Positions 8,418-17,805 of a stretch of 64,000 bases of DNA are shown piece by piece (the first letter of the stretch is position 1; every line of letters starts with the position of its first letter). This DNA comes from Comamonas denitrificans. Its GTDB lineage: Bacteria; Pseudomonadota; Gammaproteobacteria; Burkholderiales; Burkholderiaceae_C. The notes under the pieces were generated by a model. That model made no database searches, was not told where the DNA came from, and saw nothing but the letters and a program-made list of their open reading frames with translations. The translations under genes and the position numbers were made by a program. The DNA lies in assembly GCF_017368815.1 (NCBI RefSeq), contig NZ_JAFNME010000008.1:45476-109475 (forward strand). The letters run 5' to 3'.

Positions 8418-10220
8418 TTACTGGGCCGCTGCGGTATTTGCATTGCGCAGGCGAATGTGCAGCTCGCGCAATTGTTTTTCATCCACCGGCGAAGGCGCTT
8501 GTGTGAGCAGGTCCTGGGCACGTTGGGTTTTCGGGAAGGCAATCACGTCGCGGATGGACTCAGAACCGGTCATCAGCGTGATCAAGCGATCCAGACCAAA
8601 GGCCAAGCCACCGTGCGGAGGCGCACCGTATTGCAGCGCATCGAGCAGGTAGCCGAATTTGGCACGCTGGTCTTCAGGGCTGATATTGAGCGCGGCAAAC
8701 ACCTTGGCCTGCACGTCGGCGCGGTGGATACGCACCGAGCCGCCGCCCAGCTCCCAGCCATTCAACACCATGTCGTAGGCTTTGGCGATGCAGGCACCGG
8801 GGTCGGTGTCCATCAAATCTTCGTGGCCATCCTTCGGGCTGGTAAAGGGGTGGTGTACGGCCACCCAGCGGTTGTCTTCCTCATCGTGCTCGAACATGGG
8901 GAAGTCCACCACCCACAGCGGTGCCCAGCGGTCTTCAAACAGGCCGGTTTGCTTGGCAAAGTCGCTGTGGCCCACCTTCAGGCGCAAAGCGCCAATGGCA
9001 TCGTTCACCACCTTGGCCTTGTCGGCACCAAAGAACAAAATATCGCCATCCTGTGCAGCGGTGCGTTCCAAAATGGCGGCAATGGCGGCATCGTGCAGGT
9101 TTTTCACGATGGGCGATTGCAAGCCGTCGCGGCCCTTGGCCACTTCATTGACCTTGATCCAGGCCAGGCCCTTGGCACCGTAAATTTTCACAAACTCGGT
9201 GTAGCCATCAATCTCGCCACGCGAAATCTGCGCACCGCCCGGCACACGCAGGGCCACCACGCGGCCGCCTTTGGTGGTGGCAGGGGCGCTGAACACCTTG
9301 AAATCCACATCGGCCATGACATCGGTCAGCTCGGTAAATTCAAGCTTCACGCGCAGGTCGGGCTTGTCCGAGCCAAAGCGGGCCATCGCCTCGGCGTAGG
9401 GCATCACGGGGAACTCGCCCAGGTCCACATTCAGCTGCTGCTGGAACACCGCTTTGATCATGCGCTGGAAGATGGCGCGGATTTCTTCCTCGTTCAGGAA
9501 CGAGGTCTCGCAGTCAATCTGCGTGAACTCGGGCTGGCGGTCGGCGCGCAAGTCTTCGTCGCGGAAGCACTTGGTAATTTGGTAGTAACGGTCGTAGCCG
9601 GCGACCATCAGCATCTGTTTGTACAGCTGGGGCGACTGGGGCAGCGCGAAGAACTGGCCGTCATGCACGCGACTGGGCACCAGATAATCCCGTGCGCCTT
9701 CGGGCGTGGATTTGCCCAGCATGGGCGTTTCGATGTCGATAAAGCCTTCTTTGTCCAGGAAGTTGCGCACTTGGATGGCCGTTTTGTAGCGCAGCATCAT
9801 GTTGCGCTGCATGGCGGGGCGGCGCAGGTCGATCACGCGGTGGGTCAGGCGCACGTTTTCCGACAGGTTGTCATCGTCCAACTGGAACGGGGGCGTGACC
9901 GAGGCGTTGAGCACCGTCAGCTCATGGCACAGCACTTCGATCTGGCCGCTTTTGAGCTTGTCGTTGGTCGTGCCCTCGGGGCGGGCACGCACCAGGCCCT
10001 TGATCTGAATGCAAAACTCGTTGCGGATGTCCTCGGCCACTTTGAACATCTCGGGACGGTCGGGGTCGCAGACCACCTGCACGTAGCCTTCGCGGTCGCG
10101 CAGGTCAATAAAAATCACGCCACCATGGTCGCGGCGACGGTTCACCCAGCCGCAAAGGGTGACGGTTTGGCCCATCAGGGCTTCGGTGACAAGACCGCAG
10201 TATTCGGTGCGCATGGCCAT
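8418..10220 (-). CDS. aspS: Aspartyl-tRNA synthetase
   Basis: Class II aminoacyl-tRNA synthetase that charges tRNA-Asp in the cytoplasm, 600 aa. The start at 10220 is chosen because AGGAAG lies 7-8 bases upstream and the protein then begins MAMRTEYCG, as in relatives. The open frame itself continues upstream. An OB-fold anticodon-binding domain is at the N-terminus, with the catalytic core from about residue 140. Motif 2 lies around [19 protein letters not shown] and motif 3 around GLAFGLDRL near the C-terminus. Many beta-proteobacterial enzymes also charge tRNA-Asn; that cannot be decided here. A DUF502 gene lies just upstream on the same strand. Confidence 0.97.
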   Translation of the reverse strand: MAMRTEYCGLVTEALMGQTVTLCGWVNRRRDHGGVIFIDLRDREGYVQVVCDPDRPEMFKVAEDIRNEFCIQIKGLVRARPEGTTNDKLKSGQIEVLCHELTVLNASVTPPFQLDDDNLSENVRLTHRVIDLRRPAMQRNMMLRYKTAIQVRNFLDKEGFIDIETPMLGKSTPEGARDYLVPSRVHDGQFFALPQSPQLYKQMLMVAGYDRYYQITKCFRDEDLRADRQPEFTQIDCETSFLNEEEIRAIFQRMIKAVFQQQLNVDLGEFPVMPYAEAMARFGSDKPDLRVKLEFTELTDVMADVDFKVFSAPATTKGGRVVALRVPGGAQISRGEIDGYTEFVKIYGAKGLAWIKVNEVAKGRDGLQSPIVKNLHDAAIAAILERTAAQDGDILFFGADKAKVVNDAIGALRLKVGHSDFAKQTGLFEDRWAPLWVVDFPMFEHDEEDNRWVAVHHPFTSPKDGHEDLMDTDPGACIAKAYDMVLNGWELGGGSVRIHRADVQAKVFAALNISPEDQRAKFGYLLDALQYGAPPHGGLAFGLDRLITLMTGSESIRDVIAFPKTQRAQDLLTQAPSPVDEKQLRELHIRLRNANTAAAQ

Positions 10221-10260
10221 GGTGTTTCTTCCTGCATCTCGGGGATGCGGTTGCAAAAAA

Positions 10261-10884
10261 TTAACGTTTCTGATCGTCCAGGACGGGTGCAGGCGGTACC
10301 ACCACCCCCATGGACACGATGTATTTGAGCGCGACATCCACGCTCATCTCCAGCTCCACGCAATCGCTTTTGCGCATGAGCACGAAATAACCCCCAGTTG
10401 GGTTGGGGGTGGTGGGGACAAAAACGCTGACGTAATCATCCCGCAAATAGCAAGCCACTTCGGTGGCGGGGCTGCCGGTGATAAAAGCCACCGTCCAGAC
10501 CCCTTCGCGCGGCCACTGCACCAGCACAGCAGTGCGAAAGGCGTTGCCGCTGTCGGAGAAAACCGTGTCCGACACCTGTTTGACGCTGGAATAAATCGAG
10601 CGCACCACCGGGATGCGGCTGATCACGGCATCGCCCCAGGAGACCAGCTTGCGCCCGACAAAATTACTCGCCACCGCGCCCACCGACAACAAAATGGCCA
10701 GCGTCAGCAGCACGCCAAAGCCCGGAATATGCATGCCCAGCAGGCGATCGGGGTGCCAAGCCTCTGGCAGGATGGCCAGGGTTTGGTCCAGGGTGCTGAC
10801 AATCCAGTGCAGCACCCACACGGTAATCACGCCGGGCACGATGACCAGCAGACCGGTGAGCAACCACTTACGCACAGCGTTCAT
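10261..10884 (-). CDS. DUF502 family inner-membrane protein
   Basis: A 207-aa membrane protein of the DUF502 family. Two N-terminal membrane segments (about residues 8-28 and 58-78) are followed by a soluble domain containing [14 protein letters not shown], a conserved family stretch. The start at 10884 is preferred over an upstream in-frame one because it gives the usual [14 protein letters not shown] beginning, with GAGG about 12 bases upstream. It lies 40 bases upstream of aspS on the same strand, a common pairing in Burkholderiales. Biochemical function is unknown. Confidence 0.88.
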   Translation of the reverse strand: MNAVRKWLLTGLLVIVPGVITVWVLHWIVSTLDQTLAILPEAWHPDRLLGMHIPGFGVLLTLAILLSVGAVASNFVGRKLVSWGDAVISRIPVVRSIYSSVKQVSDTVFSDSGNAFRTAVLVQWPREGVWTVAFITGSPATEVACYLRDDYVSVFVPTTPNPTGGYFVLMRKSDCVELEMSVDVALKYIVSMGVVVPPAPVLDDQKR

Positions 10885-11077
10885 GGGCTTAGACCTCGGA
10901 GGCCGCAAGGGCAGCAGCGGGTAGCAAAGAGTCTGCGGTGCAGCGGCTGGCGCTGCACCGGTGGGCATAAGTAGGCATAAAAAAGAAGAAAGCTGAGGAA
11001 ATTTTCCAAAACCCTCGATTATAGGGAGTGCAAACCTCTTCGGGTTTCTACCTGCAGCTTCAGCGCGTGTTTACGAT

Positions 11078-12544
11078 CTAAGCGGGGCAAGCCTGCGGAT
11101 CGGTTTCGTAATGCACCACAGCATCTTGGCGGTTGTGCAACCATTGGGGCAGCAAGGAACCGGCCAGCATGCCACTGACCGCCGCCAACAATCCGGCCAA
11201 CTGCTGCGGGAAGGCCTCCGCCCAGCCCGGCACGACAATGAACAACAGCCACACCCCGATTCCCAGCACCACGGCAGCCACTGCGCCCTGGGTAGTGGCA
11301 CGCTTCCAGTACAAGCCAAACACCAGCGGGGTAAAGGCCCCAACCAGCGGCACTTGGTACGCGCCCGAGACCATTTCGTAAATCGAGCTGTCCTGCATGG
11401 TGATGGCGTAAATCAACACGCAGATGGTGAACACCAGCACCGAAAGGCGCATGGCTTTAAGCGTCTGCGCATCGCTCAGGCCCGGCTTGATGTTGCGCAG
11501 CACGTTTTCCACAAATGCGGTGGACGGGGCCAGCATGGTGGCCGAGGCGGTGGACATGATGGCCGACAGCAAGGCCCCAAAAAAGGCAATCTGCAGCGCC
11601 AGCGGCATGTGGTTCATCACCAAGGCGGGCAGGATTTTCTGCGGGTCTTCGGCCATCAGTGCCTGTGCGCCTTCCGGCATGATCAGCACAGCGGCAGTGA
11701 CGATAAACATGGGCACAAAGGCAAACAAGATGTACAGCGAGCCGCCGATGATCGGCCCCAGTTGCGCCACGGTGGCATCCTTGGACGACATGACGCGCTG
11801 GAACACGTCTTGCTGCGGGATGGAGCCAAGCATCATGGTGATGCCAGCAGCGATAAAGAACAGCCAGGTCTTGCCGTCGGCGTTTTCCGGCAGCAAGCGC
11901 AGCTTGCCCTGCGTCGTGGCGTAATCGACGACATGGGCTGTGCCCCCGGCCAGATCGGCGGCAAACCAAGCCATCGCCAACAGGCCAATGCAGATCACCA
12001 CCATCTGCACCAAATCGGTCACCGCCACCGACCACATGCCACCGTACAGCGTGTAAATCAGCACAATCAGCGTGCCCAGCACCATCCCGGCCGTAATGGA
12101 CATGGCCCCTTGCGTGAGCAGGTTGAACACCAGCCCCAGCGCTGCCACCTGCGCCGCCACCCAGCCCAAGTAGCTAAAGATGATGATGATGGAGCACAGA
12201 ATTTCGACCGTGCGGCCAAAGCGCAGGCGGTAATAGTCGCCAATGGTGATCAAGTTCTTTTTGTAGAGCTTATAAGCAAAGAACAGCCCGACCAGCACCA
12301 GGCACATGCCGGCACCGAAGGGGTCTTCCACCACACCGCCCAAGCCCTCTTGCACGAACTGGGCCGAAACCCCCAGCACCAGCTCAGAACCAAACCAAGT
12401 GGCAAACGTGGTCGCCACGACCATGTACAGCGGCAGCGAGCGCCCCGCAACCGCGTAGTCGGCGGTGCTGTGGACACGGCGGGCAGCAAACAAACCAAGA
12501 GCAATCGACCCCAGCAGGTAGGCCGCGATAAAAGCAATCAGCAT
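11078..12544 (-). CDS. Sodium:solute symporter family protein
   Basis: A 488-aa inner-membrane symporter of the SSS family, with about 13 hydrophobic segments spread over the full length. Family marks include ADYAVAGRSLPLYMVVATTFATWFGSE near residues 28-54 and the SAIMSTASATMLAPSTAF stretch at about 335, which carries the serines often used for the second sodium site. It is a stand-alone gene on the minus strand. The substrate (an amino acid, a carboxylate or another small organic solute) cannot be told from sequence. Confidence 0.88.
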   Translation of the reverse strand: MLIAFIAAYLLGSIALGLFAARRVHSTADYAVAGRSLPLYMVVATTFATWFGSELVLGVSAQFVQEGLGGVVEDPFGAGMCLVLVGLFFAYKLYKKNLITIGDYYRLRFGRTVEILCSIIIIFSYLGWVAAQVAALGLVFNLLTQGAMSITAGMVLGTLIVLIYTLYGGMWSVAVTDLVQMVVICIGLLAMAWFAADLAGGTAHVVDYATTQGKLRLLPENADGKTWLFFIAAGITMMLGSIPQQDVFQRVMSSKDATVAQLGPIIGGSLYILFAFVPMFIVTAAVLIMPEGAQALMAEDPQKILPALVMNHMPLALQIAFFGALLSAIMSTASATMLAPSTAFVENVLRNIKPGLSDAQTLKAMRLSVLVFTICVLIYAITMQDSSIYEMVSGAYQVPLVGAFTPLVFGLYWKRATTQGAVAAVVLGIGVWLLFIVVPGWAEAFPQQLAGLLAAVSGMLAGSLLPQWLHNRQDAVVHYETDPQACPA

Positions 12545-12670
12545 GGCAGGGCAACTTCACAAGTAAAAAAGGGTTACGCCAAATTACGGGACGGGCGATT
12601 ATCAACAGTTCACGGCGGTTTGTTGCAAGAAAACTTCTTTTGTCAGCTTATTGCCACACTGCAAGGGGAT

Positions 12671-12776
12671 GCAGAATAAAAAAGATGAGCACTTTGCGCT
12701 TATTTATTAATAAATTCAAAGAAAAAACTCTTTGAACCCTTATAAATAAAGCGCAAAGCGCTCTTCTTTTTAAAAT
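12671..12776 (-). terminator. Nested palindrome at the 3' end of ubiB (copy C)
   Basis: Outer arms AAAAAAGATGAGCACTTTGCG and CGCAAAGCGCTCTTCTTTTT pair almost perfectly over about 30 bases, continuing through GCGCTTATTTATT / AATAAAGCGC. An inner stem TTCAAAG / CTTTGAA forms the top. It overlaps the ubiB stop region and has a T run on the minus strand, so it probably ends the ubiquinone operon transcript. It belongs to the dispersed palindrome family. Confidence 0.75.
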
Positions 12777-14335
12777 AATTGAAAGCGCACGATGGCCTGG
12801 GCCACGATCAAGCCCAGCACAAAGCCCAGCCCTGCGTACAACACACTTTGCAGCAAGCGGTTGGTGCGGCGCTGCTCTTGCAGCAGCGCCTGGGTCATCT
12901 GTGCTTGCCCCGCATCCTTGTGCTGCAGGTAGTCGCTGAGCAACCGGGGTAAATCAGGCAGGATCTTGGCGTAGCGCGGCGCTTGCGCTTTGAGCTCGCT
13001 CCACAAGCGCTGCGGCCCCATCTGGTCGAGCATCCACTTTTCCAAAAACGGCTTGGCCGTGCTCCACAAATCCAGGTTGGGGTCGAGCTGGCGGCCCAGC
13101 CCCTCGATGTTGAGCAGCGTCTTTTGCAGCAGCACCAGCTGCGGCTGGATCTCCACCTGAAAGCGCCGCGAGGTCTGGAACAAGCGCATCAGCACCATGC
13201 CCAGCGAAATTTCGGCCAGCGGGCGATCAAAGTAGGGTTCGCACACGCTGCGAATGGCCGCCTCCAGCGCCTCAACGCGCGTGGTGGCCGGCACCCAGCC
13301 GCTTTCAATGTGCAGCTCGGCCACGCGCTTGTAATCGCGGCGGAAAAAAGCCGTGAAGTTCTGCGCCAGGTATTCCTTATCGAACTCGGTCAGCGCCCCG
13401 ACGATGCCAAAGTCCAGCGAGATATAGCGCCCAAACGTCTCAGGGGCCAAGCTGACCATGATGTTGCCCGGGTGCATGTCAGCGTGGAAAAAGCCATCGC
13501 GAAACACCTGGGTGAAAAAAATCGTCACCCCATCGCGGGCCAGCTTGGGAATATCCACCCCAGCCTCGCGCAGCTTTTCAACCTGGCTGATGGGCACGCC
13601 ATGCATGCGCTCCATCACCATCACGTCGGTGTGGCAAAAATCCCAGAAAATTTCCGGCACCAGCAACAAATCCAGCCCTGCCATGTTGCGGCGCAGCTGC
13701 GCGGCATTAGAGGCTTCGCGCACCAAGTCCAGCTCGTCGTTGAGGTAGGTATCAAACTCGGCCACCACTTCGCGCGGTTTCAGGCGCTTGCCGTCGGCCG
13801 AGAGCTTTTCCACCCAGCCAGCCATCATGTGCATCAGCGCCAAGTCTTTGTCGATGACGCGCTTCATGCCTGGGCGCACGACCTTGACGGCCACTTCACG
13901 CTCGCCCCCGTCGCGGCCACGGATGGTGGCAAAGTGCACCTGCGCGATCGAGGCGCTGGCCACCGGCTGGCGTTCAAAGCTTAAAAAAATCTGATCGAGG
14001 GGCTTGCGGAAGGATTTTTCAATCGTATCGACGGCAATTTGCGAATCAAACGGCGGCACCCGGTCTTGCAGCTTGGCCAGCTCTTCGGCCACATCCGGCG
14101 GCAGCAAATCCCTGCGCGTCGAGAGTACCTGGCCAAATTTGACAAAAATGGGCCCCAGCTCCTCCAGTGCCTGGCGCAGCCGCTGGCCGCGCGGCGCATC
14201 GAGTTTGCGCCCAAAAGTGACAATGCGCCGCAGCCGACTGAGCCACGGGTGTTGAAAGCTGGAGAGCACCAGCTCATCCAAACCATAGCGCAGTACCACC
14301 CAGACAATGGCCCACGCACGAAAAAAGCGTCCCAT
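12770..14335 (-). CDS. ubiB: Ubiquinone biosynthesis regulatory protein kinase UbiB
   Basis: Atypical kinase/ATPase of the ABC1/ADCK family needed for ubiquinone synthesis, bound to the inner membrane. The 521-aa protein has the KxGQ-type motif in [15 protein letters not shown] near residue 65, an Ala-rich nucleotide loop in ASASIAQVH, and the kinase core [10 protein letters not shown] followed by SLDFGIVG. Hydrophobic segments at the C-terminus (about 495-515) form the membrane anchor. ubiJ starts 574 bases upstream on the same strand, and the order ubiE - Tim44-like - ubiJ - ubiB matches a ubiquinone cluster. A palindromic terminator follows. Confidence 0.95.
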   Translation of the reverse strand: MGRFFRAWAIVWVVLRYGLDELVLSSFQHPWLSRLRRIVTFGRKLDAPRGQRLRQALEELGPIFVKFGQVLSTRRDLLPPDVAEELAKLQDRVPPFDSQIAVDTIEKSFRKPLDQIFLSFERQPVASASIAQVHFATIRGRDGGEREVAVKVVRPGMKRVIDKDLALMHMMAGWVEKLSADGKRLKPREVVAEFDTYLNDELDLVREASNAAQLRRNMAGLDLLLVPEIFWDFCHTDVMVMERMHGVPISQVEKLREAGVDIPKLARDGVTIFFTQVFRDGFFHADMHPGNIMVSLAPETFGRYISLDFGIVGALTEFDKEYLAQNFTAFFRRDYKRVAELHIESGWVPATTRVEALEAAIRSVCEPYFDRPLAEISLGMVLMRLFQTSRRFQVEIQPQLVLLQKTLLNIEGLGRQLDPNLDLWSTAKPFLEKWMLDQMGPQRLWSELKAQAPRYAKILPDLPRLLSDYLQHKDAGQAQMTQALLQEQRRTNRLLQSVLYAGLGFVLGLIVAQAIVRFQLF

Positions 14336-14348
14336 GATGGCGACTGCT

Positions 14349-14912
14349 TTACGCTAAACGCTGGCCGTTGCCAGCCGCTTGGCTGGACTGGCCCGCAGCC
14401 TTGCCAACAAATTGACGTATGGCATTGGCCGCCGCCAGGGCCAGATTGGCCAGGGTGTGCGCCGGCACGTCGCCAATCACACGGGCCAGGTCTTCTTCGA
14501 CATCCCAGCTCAGGTTCTCAACCAGCCAGTTGATATCAGCGGCCAGCTGCACATCCCCTTCAATGCGAATGGCCGGCTTGTCACCGCGCAAAGCGGCCTG
14601 GACCATGGCCAAGGGGTTGGTGTCGGTCACTTGCAGGCGCAAATCAGGCTGGGCCCCTTCGGCCGCCAGATTGAACAGACCCGCAGGGGTGACAACCAGG
14701 GCCATCGAGAATTGCCGCCATTGCACCAAGGCAATGCGGCCCGTTTGGCGCACCAAACGCTCCATGGCCTGGGGCTCTTGCATCACGATGTGGTTCAAGA
14801 ACAGCACCACGCGTTGCTGGGTCTCAGAAACAAACCAGGCCGGTGGTTGTACGGCCTGGGCGACGCGCTCGGCCAAATTGCCAAGCAAAGAAAAGGGGGA
14901 CTGTGTTGCCAT
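14349..14912 (-). CDS. ubiJ: Ubiquinone biosynthesis accessory factor UbiJ (SCP2 domain)
   Basis: A 187-aa SCP2-type lipid-binding protein that helps assemble the ubiquinone-modifying enzyme complex. The ATG at 14912 is chosen because GGGGGA lies a few bases upstream and the protein then begins [10 protein letters not shown]. Hydrophobic and basic residues alternate in an SCP2-like region (about 30-120), and the C-terminus has an amphipathic helix. Position between ubiE and ubiB, 13 bases before ubiB, supports the call, since the sequence alone is weakly conserved. Confidence 0.85.
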   Translation of the reverse strand: MATQSPFSLLGNLAERVAQAVQPPAWFVSETQQRVVLFLNHIVMQEPQAMERLVRQTGRIALVQWRQFSMALVVTPAGLFNLAAEGAQPDLRLQVTDTNPLAMVQAALRGDKPAIRIEGDVQLAADINWLVENLSWDVEEDLARVIGDVPAHTLANLALAAANAIRQFVGKAAGQSSQAAGNGQRLA

Positions 14913-14964
14913 AGTCCCCCGATTATCGGTCAAGCAATTGCGGCACTGGGCCGCCTGCGGCAAT

Positions 14965-15954
14965 TTAGGTCAGGGCTTGCAAACCGGCCACCAGCCAGCC
15001 GCCGTTGCCCGATTTGGGCTTGGCCATGTTCCACACTTCGCGGAAAGGGCTCAGGCCTGCGCCCTGCTCTTCGCGGCTCATGCCCGAGAACTCGACACTG
15101 GCCAGGTACACATCGCCTTGGTCTTCAATGCCCAGCAGTTGGGCTTCCAATCCTTCGATTTCATTGATGTTGGCAGTGCCATCGGCCTCAGCCTCGCGCT
15201 CGGCCAGCTGCTGGCGCACTTCGCTTAGCATCTCATCGGTCATCATGGAGCGCAGAGTATCCAAATCGCCGGCATCCCAGGCCGCTTGCAAACTCAGGTA
15301 GTTGCGCTTGGCCGCGGTGATAAAGCCCTCGGTATCAAAGTCGGCTGGAATGCCCCAGGTTTGCGCACCCGACAAGGCAGCGCCGATCATGCTGCCACCA
15401 GCGGCCGCGCCAGCCACCGGTGCGGCTTGGCCAAATTGCTCCCAAGGACGGGCCGAGGCATCGTTGCCAACTTTCTCGGGCTTGTACTGGGGAGGATTGA
15501 ACACATCGCCCGCTGCAGCCGGGACGGGGGCATTGCCCTGAAAGGCAAAGGGTGCCGCCCCAGCGCCAGACGCACTGGCCGCCTGGCTGCGGCGTTTAAC
15601 CATGCGGAAAATTGCCAAGCCCGCCATGACCAGCAGACCAATCATCAAAATATTGGCAAACCCTTCGCCCAAGCCCAAGCTGCTGGCCAACCAGGCCAAG
15701 CCCAAACCAGCGGCCAAGCCGCCCAGCATGGCACCGACCCCCGAAGGTTTTTTGGCCGGGGCGGCATTGGTTTGCCCTGGTTGCTGTTGGGCAGTTTGCT
15801 GGCGAGCAGGAGCGGCAGGCGGGGTGGCTTGACGCTGGGTGACGTTGCTGGATTGGCGACCCAACGAACTGCCACCACCCATGCGCTTGGCTTCAGCCAG
15901 TGGTGCTGCCACTAGCATCGCCACAGTTAAAGTCAGTACCCAGAGTTGTTTCAT
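14965..15954 (-). CDS. Tim44-like domain membrane protein
   Basis: A 329-aa protein. It has a signal or anchor (residues 1-22), then a low-complexity Gln/Pro/Ala region to about residue 70. Two hydrophobic segments (about 75-118) follow, and then a C-terminal Tim44-like domain (about 195-329). Tim44-like domains bind membranes or partner proteins; the bacterial role is unclear. The gene lies between ubiE and ubiJ in the same orientation, a conserved placement in related bacteria. A role linked to the ubiquinone complex is only a guess. Confidence 0.82.
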   Translation of the reverse strand: MKQLWVLTLTVAMLVAAPLAEAKRMGGGSSLGRQSSNVTQRQATPPAAPARQQTAQQQPGQTNAAPAKKPSGVGAMLGGLAAGLGLAWLASSLGLGEGFANILMIGLLVMAGLAIFRMVKRRSQAASASGAGAAPFAFQGNAPVPAAAGDVFNPPQYKPEKVGNDASARPWEQFGQAAPVAGAAAGGSMIGAALSGAQTWGIPADFDTEGFITAAKRNYLSLQAAWDAGDLDTLRSMMTDEMLSEVRQQLAEREAEADGTANINEIEGLEAQLLGIEDQGDVYLASVEFSGMSREEQGAGLSPFREVWNMAKPKSGNGGWLVAGLQALT

Positions 15955-16087
15955 TGTGTTGCTCCAAAAATAAAAATAATCAATTCGTTAATTAACGTAA
16001 TTTATGCAAATCGGATGACAGATCTATGCGTTATTGCCCGCGTTGTTGTTTTTTGACGACGAATTCGCATGGGCTTTAAACCGTGTT

Positions 16088-16819
16088 TCAGCATTTGATG
16101 CCGACGTGCAGCGCCACCACCCCGGCGGTCATGTTGTGGTAATCGACGTGGCCAAAACCGGCTTGTTGCATCAGTGCCTTCAATTCCTGCTGACCGGGGT
16201 GCATCCGAATGGATTCGGCCAAATAACGGTAGCTGTCGGCATCGCCCGCCACCAGCGAGCCGATGCGCGGCAAGATGTTGAAGGAGTACCAGTCATAGGC
16301 TTTTTCCAAAGGCTTAGCCACTTTAGAGAACTCCAGCACCAGAAGTTTCCCGCCCGGCTTGAGCACCCGGCACATTTCTTTCAGTGCCGCGTCTTTGTGC
16401 GTCATGTTGCGCAGGCCAAAGGCGACGCTGACCAGGTTGAAGTGCTGATCAGGGAACGGTAGTTTTTCGGCATCGCACACCACCGTGGGCAAAAGAATGC
16501 CTTTGTCGTTCAAGCGGTCACGGCCCACGCGCAGCATGGCTTCGTTGATGTCGGTGTGTACGACGCGGCCCGTAGTGCCCACTTTTTTGGCGAAGGCCAA
16601 AGATAAATCACCTGTACCGCCGGCAATATCCAGCACCTGATCGCCTTCCTTCAAATTGGCGACCATGACGGTGTACGCCTTCCAGGCGCGGTGCAGGCCG
16701 CCGGACATCAGGTCGTTCATGATGTCGTACTTGCTGGCCACCGAGTCGAACACGCCACGTACACGGCGGGCCTTGTCGTTTTCATCGACGGTTTCAAAAC
16801 CAAAATGGGTGCTGCTCAT
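16088..16819 (-). CDS. ubiE: Ubiquinone/menaquinone C-methyltransferase
   Basis: SAM-dependent methyltransferase that C-methylates the demethoxy-benzoquinol intermediate of ubiquinone synthesis (and demethylmenaquinol if present). The 243-aa length from the ATG at 16819 matches the family. An in-frame TTG at 16852 would add 11 residues. The SAM-binding motif [15 protein letters not shown] is near residue 65, and the Ubie/Coq5 signatures [17 protein letters not shown] and [15 protein letters not shown] are both intact. It is the first gene of the ubiquinone cluster on the minus strand. Confidence 0.96.
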   Translation of the reverse strand: MSSTHFGFETVDENDKARRVRGVFDSVASKYDIMNDLMSGGLHRAWKAYTVMVANLKEGDQVLDIAGGTGDLSLAFAKKVGTTGRVVHTDINEAMLRVGRDRLNDKGILLPTVVCDAEKLPFPDQHFNLVSVAFGLRNMTHKDAALKEMCRVLKPGGKLLVLEFSKVAKPLEKAYDWYSFNILPRIGSLVAGDADSYRYLAESIRMHPGQQELKALMQQAGFGHVDYHNMTAGVVALHVGIKC

Positions 16820-16855
16820 GGGGTACTCGCTTTCATTCGTCGAAGTCTTCAAATC

Positions 16856-17275
16856 TTAATGGCCACCACAGCCGCCGCTGCCACAACTGTGGCCGCCTTG
16901 CTGGCCCGGCATGGGCTGGTCACGGTCTTTGCCGGCAGCGGCCAAGCGGTCCAGGTATTCCTGCCAGAGCGCATCTTTTTGCGTGCCCAGGCGGTACAGG
17001 TAGTCCCAGGTGAAGATGCCGCTTTGGTGGCCGTCGCTAAAAGTGGGCTGAATGGCGTAGTGGCCCACGGTTTGCAAATCCACGATTTCCACCCCACGCT
17101 TGCCGGTTTGCAGCGTCTCTTGCCCCGGGCCGTGGCCCATGACTTCGGCCGAGGGCGAGTACACGCGCAAGAGCTCAAAGGGCAGCGCCAGCACGGTGCC
17201 ATCGGCGTAGCCCAGCTCCAGCACACGGGATTCAAGCAGAACATCAATCGATTGGGGGGTGGGTGTGGTGGTCAT
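16856..17275 (-). CDS. DUF971 family protein (butyrobetaine-hydroxylase N-domain-like)
   Basis: A 139-aa protein. Residues 1-110 match the DUF971 / gamma-butyrobetaine-hydroxylase-like N-terminal fold, with LPFELLRVYSPSAEV, HYAIQPTFSDGHQSGIFTWDYL and a conserved YLYRLG stretch. Many members bind zinc or Fe-S clusters. The tail here (about 125-139) ends in a Gly/Cys/His-rich segment, CGSGGCGGH, that could bind metal. It lies 36 bases upstream of ubiE and may share its transcript. Function is unknown. Confidence 0.85.
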   Translation of the reverse strand: MTTTPTPQSIDVLLESRVLELGYADGTVLALPFELLRVYSPSAEVMGHGPGQETLQTGKRGVEIVDLQTVGHYAIQPTFSDGHQSGIFTWDYLYRLGTQKDALWQEYLDRLAAAGKDRDQPMPGQQGGHSCGSGGCGGH

Positions 17276-17284
17276 GTCTTTACC

Positions 17285-17378
17285 AAAAAGGGAAGCTTCT
17301 ACCGCTGATTAGAACTTGTTTTTAAATACAAAAGTATCTGAAATCATTTGTTTATCAGCGGAAAGAGCTCTTATTTTT
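17285..17378 (-). repeat. Dispersed AT-rich palindrome, copy D
   Basis: Arms CTTCTACCGCTGATTAG and TATCAGCGGAAAGAGCTC pair imperfectly across an AT-rich centre. It lies at and just beyond the stop codon of the HIT gene, so it may stop or stabilise that transcript. It shares the 11-mer TTTATCAGCGG with copy A. Confidence 0.6.
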
Positions 17379-17805
17379 CATAATATGCCGCAAAAGCCTG
17401 CTGCAGCGCCGCATCCACCATGGGCAGCTGCGCCACCACGGCGGCTTCACGCGCGCTATCGCGCGGGCGCTGGGCGCTGGCCCAAACGGGGGCGGGAAAG
17501 TGGCTGTCCCAGTCGTAGCGGGCAATGATGTGCCAGTGCAGGTGCGGCACAACGTTGCCCAGCGTGGCCAGGTTGATCTTGGTGGGCTGCAGCTGCTGGC
17601 GCAGCACTTGCTCGACCAGCGCCACGGCCTCCATGCAGTGCTGGCGCTGGGCGGCGCTAAGGTCAGAGAACTCGGCCACATGCGCGTTCCAGACAATGCG
17701 GTAGAAGGCGGGAAAGCCCGCCTCGTCAGCACGAATCAGCCGCAGTTTTTCGCCTTGCCAGATGGGCTGGCCGCCCGGTTCCTGGCATAGCACACAGTCA
17801 TTCAT
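17371..17805 (-). CDS. HIT family nucleotide-binding protein
   Basis: A 144-aa histidine-triad protein, typically a nucleotide hydrolase or transferase. The HxHxHxx motif is PHLHWHII near residues 99-106. An N-terminal CVLC pair with a later Cys/His may bind zinc, as in related enzymes. The ATG at 17805 overlaps the stop codon of the upstream oxidoreductase gene in an ATGA arrangement, so the two are translationally coupled. The open frame extends much further upstream, but only this start fits the family. Confidence 0.92.
   Translation of the reverse strand: MNDCVLCQEPGGQPIWQGEKLRLIRADEAGFPAFYRIVWNAHVAEFSDLSAAQRQHCMEAVALVEQVLRQQLQPTKINLATLGNVVPHLHWHIIARYDWDSHFPAPVWASAQRPRDSAREAAVVAQLPMVDAALQQAFAAYYEK

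Noticed and set aside
8457..10328. Long open frame on the plus strand opposite aspS
   Set aside because: It is the antisense of a well-recognised aspS gene, has biased His/Gln-rich composition and no ribosome site.
10937..10959. Hairpin GGTGCAGCG / CGCTGCACC as terminator
   Set aside because: The stem is good but there is no T run on either strand and it lies in the leader of the DUF502 gene.
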